Source: Rhodococcoides kyotonense (lineage in GTDB: Bacteria > Actinomycetota > Actinomycetes > Mycobacteriales > Mycobacteriaceae). From it: a stretch of 64,000 nt of DNA. The stretch is taken from positions 20,810-84,809 of the forward strand of contig NZ_FZOW01000021.1 of NCBI RefSeq assembly GCF_900188125.1, read 5' to 3'. The position numbers were made by a program, and so were the translations under genes. The notes under the pieces are model-generated. The model was not told the origin of the DNA and did no database searches. It was given only the letters and a program-made list of their open reading frames with translations. Positions 1-8,645 of the stretch are shown piece by piece (position 1 is the stretch's first letter; each line of letters starts with the position of its first letter).

Positions 1-11
1 ACTGGAAAGGT

Positions 12-31
12 TGTACAGGTTCTGTACAGGT
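12..31 (+). promoter_or_regulatory. Direct repeat, likely GntR operator
   Basis: The nonamer TGTACAGGT occurs at 12-20 and again at 23-31, an 11-bp period that puts both copies on one face of the helix. It lies just upstream of the GntR/UTRA gene. Autoregulation is inferred from position. The sequence to the left is outside the window, so a divergent target cannot be excluded. Confidence 0.45.
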
Positions 32-58
32 TTGGTCCCGGCATGTACCGTAGCCCTC

Positions 59-784
59 ATGTCCGAGCCCACTATGACCCAGCGCACACGTCACAAGCGC
101 CATCAGGTGCTGACTGCGCTGAAAGAGACCATCGAGTCCGGTGGCCTCCCGAACGGTTCTCTGCTGCCGGGTGAGAACGAGTTGGCGCGTGAATTCTCGG
201 TCAGTCGCGGAACCATACGATCCGCGCTCAGTGATCTCGAAGAGCAGAAACTGATCAGGAAGCAGACCGGTGTCGGATCTCTGGTGACGTTCGACGGTCA
301 TCAGATCGAGACGGCCGAGGGTTGGGCGCGGGCACTGTCGTCGGCCGGGGTGGACATGCTCACGCACACCCTGCGGCTGGAGAAAATCGTCGATCCCGAG
401 CTTGCTGCCGAAATGGGCACGGCAGCAGTAGAGTTCATCGCCGTCGATCGTGTCCGCCACGTCGTGGACGGTCGACCGGTGTCGTTGGAGCGGAGTCGAA
501 TTCCCGCAACCGGAACATTGGCGACACTGCCTGACACCGGTCTGGTGGGTGGATCCCTCACCACCACTTTGGCTGCGGCGGACCTGATCGTCGCGAGCGG
601 TGAGCAATGGGTGTCGGTGATACCGGTCGACGCGATCGACGCCGAGATTCTCGAGGTACCTGTCGGAACGCCGTTTCTGCACAGCATTCGCGTCAGTCGT
701 GACGCATCCGGTCGTTTTGTCGAGAAGGTCGCGAGTTTGCTCGCGCCCGATCGCTTTCGCATGCACCTCTCCTTTTCCTCCTGA
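59..784 (+). CDS. GntR-family transcriptional regulator (UTRA/HutC type)
   Basis: This is a DNA-binding repressor of the HutC subfamily. The N-terminal third carries a winged helix with the GntR signature LPGENELAREFSVSRGT, and the C-terminal part resembles a UTRA small-molecule-binding domain. A TTG start at 11 would put the operator-like repeat inside the coding sequence, so ATG at 59 is preferred; ATG at 74 (MTQRTR) is also possible. Neither has a clear ribosome-binding site, so a leaderless or very short leader is conceivable. It is followed 20 bp later by the ADP-ribosylglycohydrolase-like gene and probably controls that operon. The ligand is unknown. Confidence 0.85.
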   Translation: MSEPTMTQRTRHKRHQVLTALKETIESGGLPNGSLLPGENELAREFSVSRGTIRSALSDLEEQKLIRKQTGVGSLVTFDGHQIETAEGWARALSSAGVDMLTHTLRLEKIVDPELAAEMGTAAVEFIAVDRVRHVVDGRPVSLERSRIPATGTLATLPDTGLVGGSLTTTLAAADLIVASGEQWVSVIPVDAIDAEILEVPVGTPFLHSIRVSRDASGRFVEKVASLLAPDRFRMHLSFSS

Positions 785-804
785 ATTCACAAGGACTTTC
801 ATTC

Positions 805-1806
805 ATGACTTCTGTACGTGATCGTGCTCTCGGCGCCTTCTACGGTGTGGCGCTCGGTGATGCACTCGGAATGCCGACGCAGTCGATGCGGCGCGAGGAG
901 ATCGTCGAGGACTACGGACACTTCACCGGCTTCGTCGACGCAGGTCCGCGTCAGCGCATCGCAAACGGGATGAAAGCCGGGTCGATCACCGACGACACCG
1001 AACAAGCAATCATGCTGGCGGAGTTGATCATCGAAGGCGATGGTGTAGTCGACCCGTCGGCGTTCGCGAAGGCTCTCATCGAGTGGGAACTCGACATGAA
1101 AGCGCGTGGATCACTCGACCTGTTGGGGCCCTCGACCAAGCAAGCCGTCGAACGGATCCTGGCCGGTACCGACCCGAACGAGGCCGGTAGATTCGGCACC
1201 ACCAACGGTGCGGCGATGCGGGTCACCCCAGCTGCCATTGCGGTGTCGCTCGACGGAGGTGTCGGAGCATTCGTCGACGCGGTGTATCTGTCGAGTTTCG
1301 TCACGCACAACACCTCGCTCGGAATCGCCTCTGCCGCAGCGGTTGCCGGCGCCGTCAGCGCTGGTATCGATGGCGCGAGTCTGGCCGATGCCATCGGTGT
1401 CGGAATCGCAGCCGCAGCCGAGGGCGCCACCCGTGGACACTGGAGCGCCGGCGGTGACATCGCCACCCGCATCACCTGGGCCGTCGAGCATGTGAAAAAC
1501 AGTGACAACAAAGAACTTTCGACGACGGTATCCGACCTCATCGGAACCTCCGTCGCATCCCAGGAATCAGTGGTAGCAGCCTTCGCTTTGGCTGTTGCGT
1601 ACGACGACCCGTGGGACGTCGTCCTTGCGGCTGCACGAATCGGCGGCGACACCGACACCATCGCCGCGATGGCCGGTGCCATCCGCGGTTCCGTCAGCGG
1701 CATGTCCGCTTGGCCCGCAGACGCCGTTCGTGTCGTCACCGAAGCCAACTCGCTCAGCTTGCATTCCGTCGTCGATCGACTTCTCGCTCTCCGACACACG
1801 AACTGA
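805..1806 (+). CDS. ADP-ribosylglycohydrolase family protein
   Basis: This 333-residue protein belongs to the DraG/ADPRH family of binuclear-metal hydrolases that cleave N- or O-glycosidic bonds of ADP-ribosyl groups. The opening GAFYGVALGDALGMP, the SITDDTEQAIML segment (metal-binding Thr-Asp-Asp) and the late GGDTDTIAAMAGAI motif are all present, so the active site looks intact. The start has AAGGA upstream. Second in an operon with a permease and a PfkB kinase, it more likely hydrolyses a small ribosylated metabolite or nucleoside than a modified protein, but this is inference from context. Confidence 0.85.
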   Translation: MTSVRDRALGAFYGVALGDALGMPTQSMRREEIVEDYGHFTGFVDAGPRQRIANGMKAGSITDDTEQAIMLAELIIEGDGVVDPSAFAKALIEWELDMKARGSLDLLGPSTKQAVERILAGTDPNEAGRFGTTNGAAMRVTPAAIAVSLDGGVGAFVDAVYLSSFVTHNTSLGIASAAAVAGAVSAGIDGASLADAIGVGIAAAAEGATRGHWSAGGDIATRITWAVEHVKNSDNKELSTTVSDLIGTSVASQESVVAAFALAVAYDDPWDVVLAAARIGGDTDTIAAMAGAIRGSVSGMSAWPADAVRVVTEANSLSLHSVVDRLLALRHTN

Positions 1807-1835
1807 CACAGTTCGACTCACCCTGGAGCATATTC

Positions 1836-3302
1836 ATGACCTCTACCGCCTCGACCTCCTCCTCCGACGCGTCCGCCGAAGCGCTATCGCTGGAAACGCG
1901 TGGCATCGAACCCGTCCCCGATGGCGAACGCAACGGCAATCCATTGCAATTGTTCTGGGTGTGGTTCGCCGCGAACATCTCGATCCTCGGTCTGCCTCTC
2001 GGGGCCACGCTGGTCGTGTTCACCGGACTGAACATCTGGCAGGCACTGATCGTTGCGGTCGTCGGTGCAGCCGGGTCCTTCGCGATCGTCGGTGTCGTCT
2101 CCATTGCCGGACGACGCGGCGGCGCACCGAGTTTGACGCTGTCGCGCGCCACGTTCAGTGTCCGCGGCAACATCGGACCGACACTCGTGTCGCTGATGTC
2201 ACGGCTCGGCTGGGAGACGGTCAACACCACCACGGCCGCATTCGTATTGCTGTCGCTGTTCACGCTGATCTTCGGAGGTTCAGGACTGGCGAAGGAGCAC
2301 GCGGTGGTCACCGTGGTCTCGATCGTCATCTTCATCGCACTGACGTTGGTCGTCAGCGGTCTCGGACACTCCGCGATTCTCGTCATCCAGAAGTGGTCGA
2401 CGTGGATATTCGGTGCGCTCAACATCTTCGTGGCAGTGTTCCTCGTCGCCACAGTCGACTGGAGCGCCGTCACAAGCACTCCCGCTGGTTCGATCAGCGC
2501 GATGGTCATCGGCATCGGAACGATTGCGGCCGGTACGGGTATCGGCTGGGCGAATGCGGGTGCCGATATGTCGCGCTACCAGCGGACAAGCGTCAAGGCA
2601 GGGTCGCTCGTGCTGTCCAGCGCGGCGGGCGCGGGCATTCCGTTGGTGCTGTTGATCGGACTCGGTGCATTGCTCTCGGCCGGTGACAACAGCTTGGCGT
2701 CGGCGTCGGATCCAGTTGCTGCGATTCGCGAGATTCTGCCGGCGTGGATGGCGATCCCGTACCTGATCACAGCGTTCGGTGGTCTTCTTCTGTCCAACCA
2801 CCTGTCCGTCTACTCGGCCAGCCTGACGACACTCACCCTCGGTTTCCGGATCAAGCGTGTCTACGCGGTGGCTGTCGACGTCTTCGTCACCTTTGTCGGT
2901 GCCCTCTATTTCATGCTCGTGTCCGACGGCTTCTACGGCCCGTTCATCACGTTCATCTCGGTGCTGGCTGTGCCGCTCACGGCGTGGCTCGGGGTATTCC
3001 TGGCAGACATGATCAAGCGAAAGTCCTACGACACAGCCGGAATCATGGATGTCAGCCGGACGTCGCGTTACTGGTACACGGGCGGCATCAACTGGTATGC
3101 GTTCGGGAGTTGGGCCGTGGCCATCGTCGTAGGCTTCCTGTTCACTGCCATTGTCGTCGACGGCGATGTCATCTACACGGGCCCGTTGTCGGACAGCTGG
3201 ATCGGTTCGAACGGACTCGGCTGGGTCGCGTCGTTCGTCGTCGCGGGTGGGTTGTACCTGGCCACCGGCGGGGCGCGTCGTACGGAATCGGTAACGCAGT
3301 GA
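1836..3302 (+). CDS. NCS1-family nucleobase/nucleoside permease
   Basis: This 488-residue, roughly 12-helix membrane protein of the cytosine/purine/uracil/thiamine/allantoin permease family is probably a cation symporter for a nucleobase- or nucleoside-like solute. A polar N-terminus precedes the first helix (NPLQLFWVWFAANISILGL, typical of CodB-like members), and the SLTLSRATFSVRGN stretch after helix two is characteristic. ATG at 1836 has GGAG eight bases upstream. The frame stays open upstream to 1611, but that part runs over the previous gene. Its stop overlaps the GTG start of the kinase (GTGA), indicating translational coupling. Confidence 0.85.
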   Translation: MTSTASTSSSDASAEALSLETRGIEPVPDGERNGNPLQLFWVWFAANISILGLPLGATLVVFTGLNIWQALIVAVVGAAGSFAIVGVVSIAGRRGGAPSLTLSRATFSVRGNIGPTLVSLMSRLGWETVNTTTAAFVLLSLFTLIFGGSGLAKEHAVVTVVSIVIFIALTLVVSGLGHSAILVIQKWSTWIFGALNIFVAVFLVATVDWSAVTSTPAGSISAMVIGIGTIAAGTGIGWANAGADMSRYQRTSVKAGSLVLSSAAGAGIPLVLLIGLGALLSAGDNSLASASDPVAAIREILPAWMAIPYLITAFGGLLLSNHLSVYSASLTTLTLGFRIKRVYAVAVDVFVTFVGALYFMLVSDGFYGPFITFISVLAVPLTAWLGVFLADMIKRKSYDTAGIMDVSRTSRYWYTGGINWYAFGSWAVAIVVGFLFTAIVVDGDVIYTGPLSDSWIGSNGLGWVASFVVAGGLYLATGGARRTESVTQ

Positions 3303-4267
3303 GCGCCAGACTGATTCACACGGGGCAGGTCATCGTCGACGTCGTCATGACGGTTCCGGCGGTACCCGAACCCGGCGGCGACGTCATCGCCACGTCTCTC
3401 GACGAGACTGCAGGCGGGGGACTGAACGTCATCGTTGCTGCCATCCGGGACGAGCTTCCAGTCGTTTTCACAGGACGATTCGGTTCGGGCCATTATGGCT
3501 CCATAGTCGGTGACGCCTTGGCCGCGAGTGGTGCGACGATCGTTCAACCGGAGCCCGCAGTTCATGATTCAGGCTTCTGTATCGCATTGGTCGACGCGAA
3601 CACCGAACGGACGTTCGTGACCTACCCGGGTGCCGAATCCGAATTGACGATCAGTGATCTCGATGCTGCACAGGTGAACTCGGCTGATCTCGTGTACGTC
3701 ACCGGCTACGGACTCGCGCATCCGTCCAATGCCGAGGCATTGACTGCATGGCTGCCGACTTTGCCCGAGGACACGACTGTATTCTTCGACCCCTCGCCGC
3801 TGATCGGGTTACTCGATCCACGTCTTGTCGAAACAATTCTGAGCCGCAGTGACGTCGTGAGTGTCAATCTGCGCGAGGGCATCTCGATGACGGGTGAGCG
3901 CGACGCCGAATCCGCAGCGCGGGCGCTGGCTGCGCGAGTCAGGCCCACCGCCCACGCCGTTGTTCGTGACGGCGCCGACGGCTGCTGGGTCGCAGGTGGC
4001 GGACAGGTGCCCGAGCTGGTCCCCGGATTCGAGGTCGACGCAGTCGATTCCAACGGTGCAGGTGACGCACACGCAGGCGTGCTGTTGGCGGGACTGTCGC
4101 GTGGGCTGGACGTCTATGCCGCTGCCCGACGCGCGAATGCCGCAGCAGCCCTTGCGGTTACCGAGCGTGGCCCGGCAACCGCACCTCTCCGAGCGCGCAC
4201 CGACGAGCTGGTGGACGCCGGTGGGACGTCAACGCACCGCCGCGAATCCTCCGTCCACAGGCAGTAA
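3299..4267 (+). CDS. PfkB-family sugar/nucleoside kinase
   Basis: This 322-residue ribokinase-like protein phosphorylates a sugar, nucleoside or related substrate with ATP. The family substrate-binding glycine run is visible near residue 40 (ETAGGGLNVIVAA). The PfkB anion-hole signature VDSNGAGDAHAGVLLAG lies near residue 250, with the catalytic aspartate in GAGD. The GTG start at 3299 overlaps the permease stop by four bases; no other initiator fits the domain boundary. It probably traps the imported compound or the product of the upstream hydrolase. The gene converges on and overlaps the minus-strand SDR by 39 bp. Confidence 0.85.
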   Translation: MSARLIHTGQVIVDVVMTVPAVPEPGGDVIATSLDETAGGGLNVIVAAIRDELPVVFTGRFGSGHYGSIVGDALAASGATIVQPEPAVHDSGFCIALVDANTERTFVTYPGAESELTISDLDAAQVNSADLVYVTGYGLAHPSNAEALTAWLPTLPEDTTVFFDPSPLIGLLDPRLVETILSRSDVVSVNLREGISMTGERDAESAARALAARVRPTAHAVVRDGADGCWVAGGGQVPELVPGFEVDAVDSNGAGDAHAGVLLAGLSRGLDVYAAARRANAAAALAVTERGPATAPLRARTDELVDAGGTSTHRRESSVHRQ

Positions 4268-5005
4268 TTGGCCTGTGATGAAGTGCGAAGCATCGCTTGC
4301 GAGGAACACGAGCACGGGCGCCAAATCCTTCTCGGCGTTCCCGAACGTACCGCCGAGCGGGATGTCCTTGCGGAGCTGCTCCTGGTATGCGGCCAACTCC
4401 TCGGGGCCCAGCGAGCTCGTGTACTTGTCGAACATCGGCGTGTTGACGTAAGGGAGAACTGCATTCACCCGGATCCCCGACGGGCCCCACTCGCGGGCGA
4501 CCGTCCGGGTCCATGTGTGCACGGCGCCCTTGGACGAACCGTAGGTGGAATTGGACAGCTCACCGGTGAATCCCGACATGGATCCGAAGTTGATGATCGC
4601 TCCGGTGCCGGCGGGCTTCATTATTCGATACGCCGACTGGTTCGTGTGAATCGTACCGAGAACGTTGACCCGGTAGATCGCGTCGAACAGCTCGTCGGTG
4701 ATGTCCTCTGCCATGGCCGAGCGCTGTAACCCGGCGATGTTGACGAGAACGTCGATTCCACCCAGTTCTTCTGCTGCACTAAGGAACAGGGCTTCGGTCG
4801 CAGCGCCGTCGGTGATGTCGAGTTGTGAGAACGTCACCGACCCTGGTCCCGCTGCCGTGGCGTTCTCCGCGGTCTTCTTGCCGCCTTCCTCGTTGAGGTC
4901 GTACGAGTACACCGTCGCGCCTTCGGCGGCGTACGCCGTGACGATCGCCGCACCGATTCCTTGTGCGCCACCGGTGACCAGGATCCGCTTGCCTTCGAGT
5001 TGCAT
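4229..5005 (-). CDS. SDR-family NAD(P)-dependent oxidoreductase
   Basis: This 258-residue classical short-chain dehydrogenase has the Rossmann motif TGGAQGIG near residues 10-17, NIAG near 88 and the Ser...Tyr-x3-Lys triad in GSMSGF...TYGSSK. ATG at 5005 is preceded by GAAAGAG. It lies 23 bp downstream of the MFS transporter on the same strand, so the two probably share a transcript starting at the operator cluster near 6.4-6.6 kb. It would then be a redox step of the alicyclic-substrate regulon, interconverting an alcohol and a ketone. Cofactor and substrate cannot be read from the sequence. Confidence 0.85.
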   Translation of the reverse strand: MQLEGKRILVTGGAQGIGAAIVTAYAAEGATVYSYDLNEEGGKKTAENATAAGPGSVTFSQLDITDGAATEALFLSAAEELGGIDVLVNIAGLQRSAMAEDITDELFDAIYRVNVLGTIHTNQSAYRIMKPAGTGAIINFGSMSGFTGELSNSTYGSSKGAVHTWTRTVAREWGPSGIRVNAVLPYVNTPMFDKYTSSLGPEELAAYQEQLRKDIPLGGTFGNAEKDLAPVLVFLASDASHFITGQLLPVDGGFAAVR

Positions 5006-5028
5006 GGACACTCTTTCTTTTCGGGGTT

Positions 5029-6348
5029 TCAGAGTTCGAGTTCTTCGCGATGCTGATTGCGTTGTGCGCCACGGATCGTCAGCAACGCGATCACGCTGAT
5101 CGCCGCGCAACCGAGCGTGTAATAGGCGGCCGACAACGGATCGCCGGTCGTCGACGCCAACCATGTGATGATGTACGGCGCAGTGCCGCCGAAGATGGCA
5201 ACGGACAGTGCGTACGTGACCGACACTCCGGTCGCGCGGTTGCGGGTGCGGAACCGTTCGGACAGGAACGCGGGCATCGGGCCACCCACCACGCCGATGA
5301 GAATTCCGGCGATGACGAGTGCCACGAGGCCTCCACCGAAGCCCAGCTTCAGCATGTAGTACAGCGGGTAGGACCCGACGACGACGAGGATGGATCCGAC
5401 CAGCAACACAGGCCGACGTCCGACGCGATCGGACAGGGCTCCGAACAACGGCATCGTCAGTCCCGCAACCAGACCGGTGACGAGTGCCAGGAAGTAGGAA
5501 CGCTCGAACGACATGTCGAAACTCGTGGACAGAAACGTCGGCATGCCGACCATGAATGTGTTGCCGACAGCGTTGTAGACCACGACGACACCCAAGGTGG
5601 TCAGCAGGTAGGCGAGGGGACGGCGACTGACCGCGGAGTCGTCGGGAGCGACTTCCTGCTCCACCTGCACCTGCTTGAAATGAGGCGTTTCGTCGACCTT
5701 CATCCGCAGGTAGAACACGATGATTCCCATGGGGAGTGCCAACAGGAAGCCGATCCGCCAGCCCCACGAGGACATTGCGTCGTCGGACAGCAGTACTGCC
5801 AACAGCGTTGCTACGCCGCCGCCGAGAACGAATCCGAGAGTGGTTCCGACGAACGACCACGATCCGTAGACGCCACGCTTGTTCGCCGGCGCCGATTCGA
5901 CCATGAGCGACACCGCGCCGCCCATCTCACCGCCCGCCGACAACCCCTGTCCGATTCTGCACAGGGTCAGCAGCAACGGCGCGAGTATGCCGATCGTCTG
6001 ATGAGTGGGCAGGAAGCCGATGCACGTCGTCGCGACCGTCATGAGGCCGATGATGAGAGCGAGAACCGGCTTCCGTCCGATCCGGTCGGTCATGCGTCCG
6101 AAGAAGACGGCTCCGATGGGCCTGAGGAAGAAGGCAAGAGCGAACAGGAGGAACGTGGAGAGGATCGATGCCGTCGGGTTCTCGGACGGGAAGAACAACG
6201 GAGCGATGATCGGCGCCATGTAGGCGTAGATCGCAAATTCGTACCACTCGATGAGGTTGCCGAGAGACCCGGCGACCAGCGCCCGTCTCGACTTCTTCAG
6301 ATCCAGCACCGTCGCGGTGCCGGGGGTGGAACTTGTCGTGTTCGACAT
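5029..6348 (-). CDS. MFS transporter, metabolite:H+ symporter type
   Basis: This 439-residue major facilitator with about 12 helices carries the loop motif GRMTDRIGRKP after helix 2. Its opening, GNLIEWYEFAIYAYMAPIIAP, is typical of the metabolite:proton symporter group that imports organic acids and aromatic or alicyclic acids. ATG at 6348 (MSNTTSS) is preferred over an upstream in-frame ATG at 6432, which would overlap an operator copy. The gene faces away from the Baeyer-Villiger monooxygenase across a gap holding four copies of the 16-bp operator. It is therefore the likely uptake system of the regulon. Confidence 0.85.
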   Translation of the reverse strand: MSNTTSSTPGTATVLDLKKSRRALVAGSLGNLIEWYEFAIYAYMAPIIAPLFFPSENPTASILSTFLLFALAFFLRPIGAVFFGRMTDRIGRKPVLALIIGLMTVATTCIGFLPTHQTIGILAPLLLTLCRIGQGLSAGGEMGGAVSLMVESAPANKRGVYGSWSFVGTTLGFVLGGGVATLLAVLLSDDAMSSWGWRIGFLLALPMGIIVFYLRMKVDETPHFKQVQVEQEVAPDDSAVSRRPLAYLLTTLGVVVVYNAVGNTFMVGMPTFLSTSFDMSFERSYFLALVTGLVAGLTMPLFGALSDRVGRRPVLLVGSILVVVGSYPLYYMLKLGFGGGLVALVIAGILIGVVGGPMPAFLSERFRTRNRATGVSVTYALSVAIFGGTAPYIITWLASTTGDPLSAAYYTLGCAAISVIALLTIRGAQRNQHREELEL

Positions 6349-6428
6349 GGTTGTGTCCGTTCGGATGTGCGTGGCCGCTGTGGCCTGTGCATCGGCGTGA
6401 AAGCGCTGTGACACGTGCCACAGCTGAA

Positions 6429-6565
6429 TCAACGTGAATGTTGCCCCGGCGCTTCGTCAAAGTCAACGTTTACGTAGATAGTCGTCACGTGGGGTCAACT
6501 GCGACGTTGACAACTGCGCGTGACCCCTGTCACGATGAAGTGGAACTTATCAACATCAATGTTGA
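6429..6565. promoter_or_regulatory. Four copies of the 16-bp TetR-type operator
   Basis: Between the divergent MFS and monooxygenase genes lie TCAACGTGAATGTTGC (6429-6444), TCAACGTTTACGTAGA (6463-6478), TCAACTGCGACGTTGA (6495-6510) and TCAACATCAATGTTGA (6550-6565). The last is a perfect palindrome apart from its two central bases; each of the others departs from TCAACnTnnAnGTTGA at one base. Four sites would allow separate control of both promoters. The regulator is inferred to be the TetR protein at 16.2-16.9 kb, whose own promoter carries the same motif. Confidence 0.7.
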
Positions 6566-6630
6566 AAGTGTGATGATTCCGGCCTGGAGCACCTTCCTCC
6601 AGTCGCCACATCGATGCGAGAGGTACTCGA

Positions 6631-8583
6631 ATGACGACAGTGCAGAGCGATTCGGCGGCCCCGGACGGCGGCGACTTCAATCCCGATCGGATGACCGAGG
6701 ACGAACTCAGGACCGCCATTGGCCGTGCCAACGTTCCCACCTTGCTGATGGTCGTCTTTCAGATGACCGGTGACGAGAAATGGCTGTCTGCGCCCTATCT
6801 CCCGACGCGGGGAAAGGGCCTCGGGGACCATGACTCGGGCGGATTGGACGAGGCGATTCAGGACGAGATTCGAGAGGCGGCGGTACATGCCATCCTCGAT
6901 CTGCAGAACGGTGTCCATCCCGCGATCGAAACTCCGTCGGCCGAGCTCACGGTTCGGATGATGAGTGTCTGCATGGGCGAGCCGGTGGGCGAAGAATATG
7001 GCCCGATGTTGTCTCTCGAGCTGGCGCGGCGTGCCGCGCCGGACGCTCCGAGCCTCGCTCTCGAACCCGTCACCGCACCCGAGGGGTTCTCGGTCATCGT
7101 GATCGGCACCGGAGTGGCCGGCATCGCCGCAGCCCAGCAGCTCGAGCAGATGGGCATCGACTACGTCATCCTCGAGAAGCAGCCGGAGGCCGGTGGAAAC
7201 TGGTTCCAGAACACGTATCCGGGTGCAGGCGTCGACACCCCGAGTCATCTGTACTCGTTCTCGTTCGCGAAGAACGACTGGACGACGCACTTCGAGCTAC
7301 GCAACGAGTTGCAGAGCTACTTCGCGCGGGTTCTCAAGGATCTCGGTGCAGGCGAGCGTGTGCGGTACGGGTCCGACGTGAAATCCGCGACGTACGACGA
7401 GGCAGCCGCGCAGTGGACGGTCGAGGTGAACAACTCCGATGGAACGAGTTCGACGCTGGTCTCCGACGTCGTCATCAGCGCTGTCGGCGTCCTCAATCGT
7501 CCGAAGACTCCGAACGTGCCGGGAATGAACGACTTCGACGGCATAAGTTTCCACTCCGCAGACTGGCCGGACAACCTCGATCTGGACGGCAAACGCGTCG
7601 CGATCGTCGGAACCGGTGCCAGCTCGATGCAGATCGCGCCTGCGATCGCCGATCAGGTTGCGCACCTGTCGATCTACCAGCGGAGTCCGCAGTGGGTAGC
7701 ACCGTTCGAGAAGTTCAGAATGCCGATCCCGATGGACCTACGTCACTTGATGCAGTCTGTCCCGATCTACCACAGCTGGTACTGGATTCGGCTGTTCTGG
7801 CAGTTCGGCGACAAGGTCATCGAGTCGCTCCGCGTCGATCCCGAATGGGATCATCCCGAACGTTCCGTCAACGCCCGCAACGACGCTCACCGCGAGTACT
7901 TCACGCGGTACATCACCTCGCAGGTGGGCGATCGCACGGATCTCCTCGACAAGGTCATGCCGGACTATCCTCCGTTCGGCAAGCGCATCCTGCTCGACAA
8001 CGGCTGGTTCGCGACATTGCGGAAGGACAACGTGGACTTGATCGACCGGTCCGTCACCGCCGTCCGCCCCGAGGGACTCGTCGACGACGCCGGCGTCGAG
8101 ACCGACGTCGACATCATCGTCTGGGCAACAGGTTTCGAGGCTGCGCGATTCATCAGCTCGATGGAGGTTCGAGGAATCGACGGGCTGACCTTGCGAGACG
8201 CATGGAACGACGACGACCCCAAGGCCTACTTGGGAGTGTCCGTTCCGGACTTCCCGAACTTCTTCATGCTCGGTGGCCCGAACTCGTTCCCCGGCAGCGG
8301 AAGCTTCATGTTCTTCATGGAGGTCCAGATGCGGTACATCCGTGGGCTTCTCACCGAGATGTTCCGAAACGGCATCAAGGCACTCGACGCGCGGCCGGAG
8401 GCGAACAAGGAGTACAACGAACTTGTCGACACGACCCATTCGCGCACTGTGTGGACCCACCGCGGAATGTCGACGTACTACCGCAATTCACACGGACGCG
8501 TGGTGTTCGTGATGCCGTTCCTCAACGTCGAATATTGGCAGATGACACGGCGTCCCGATCTGGAGAACTACACCGCCCGCTGA
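6631..8583 (+). CDS. Type I Baeyer-Villiger flavin monooxygenase
   Basis: This 650-residue FAD/NADPH enzyme inserts oxygen next to a ketone to make an ester or lactone. The FAD-binding GTGVAG is at residues 159-164 and the NADPH-binding GTGASS at 327-332. Between them is an exact match to the Baeyer-Villiger fingerprint FxGxxxHxxxWP (F302 to P313, FDGISFHSADWP). About 150 residues precede the FAD motif, an N-terminal extension like that of the 4-hydroxyacetophenone monooxygenase group. ATG at 6631 follows GAGAGG. The ketone substrate is unknown. No lactone hydrolase lies nearby. Confidence 0.92.
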   Translation: MTTVQSDSAAPDGGDFNPDRMTEDELRTAIGRANVPTLLMVVFQMTGDEKWLSAPYLPTRGKGLGDHDSGGLDEAIQDEIREAAVHAILDLQNGVHPAIETPSAELTVRMMSVCMGEPVGEEYGPMLSLELARRAAPDAPSLALEPVTAPEGFSVIVIGTGVAGIAAAQQLEQMGIDYVILEKQPEAGGNWFQNTYPGAGVDTPSHLYSFSFAKNDWTTHFELRNELQSYFARVLKDLGAGERVRYGSDVKSATYDEAAAQWTVEVNNSDGTSSTLVSDVVISAVGVLNRPKTPNVPGMNDFDGISFHSADWPDNLDLDGKRVAIVGTGASSMQIAPAIADQVAHLSIYQRSPQWVAPFEKFRMPIPMDLRHLMQSVPIYHSWYWIRLFWQFGDKVIESLRVDPEWDHPERSVNARNDAHREYFTRYITSQVGDRTDLLDKVMPDYPPFGKRILLDNGWFATLRKDNVDLIDRSVTAVRPEGLVDDAGVETDVDIIVWATGFEAARFISSMEVRGIDGLTLRDAWNDDDPKAYLGVSVPDFPNFFMLGGPNSFPGSGSFMFFMEVQMRYIRGLLTEMFRNGIKALDARPEANKEYNELVDTTHSRTVWTHRGMSTYYRNSHGRVVFVMPFLNVEYWQMTRRPDLENYTAR

Positions 8584-8598
8584 TATCTCCACACCTGT

Positions 8599-8625
8599 GC
8601 CCCGGAACCGAATCGGTTCCGGGGC
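8599..8625. terminator. Bidirectional stem-loop terminator
   Basis: A perfect 12-bp stem, GCCCCGGAACCG paired with CGGTTCCGGGGC, with the 3-base loop AAT lies between the convergent monooxygenase and carboxylase genes. There is no U-tract, which is common for actinobacterial terminators. Confidence 0.75.
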
Positions 8626-8645
8626 GCAAGGCGTGGACGCAGCTG

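Noticed and set aside
951..1799. Long antisense frame opposite the ADP-ribosylglycohydrolase-like gene
   Set aside because: Ser/Ala/Thr-rich low-complexity product typical of antisense frames in high-GC DNA; the sense frame has full family motifs.
4229..5860. Long minus-strand frame extending the SDR into the MFS gene
   Set aside because: The SDR domain begins exactly at ATG 5005 with its own ribosome-binding site. The upstream residues are an Arg-rich out-of-frame reading of the transporter.
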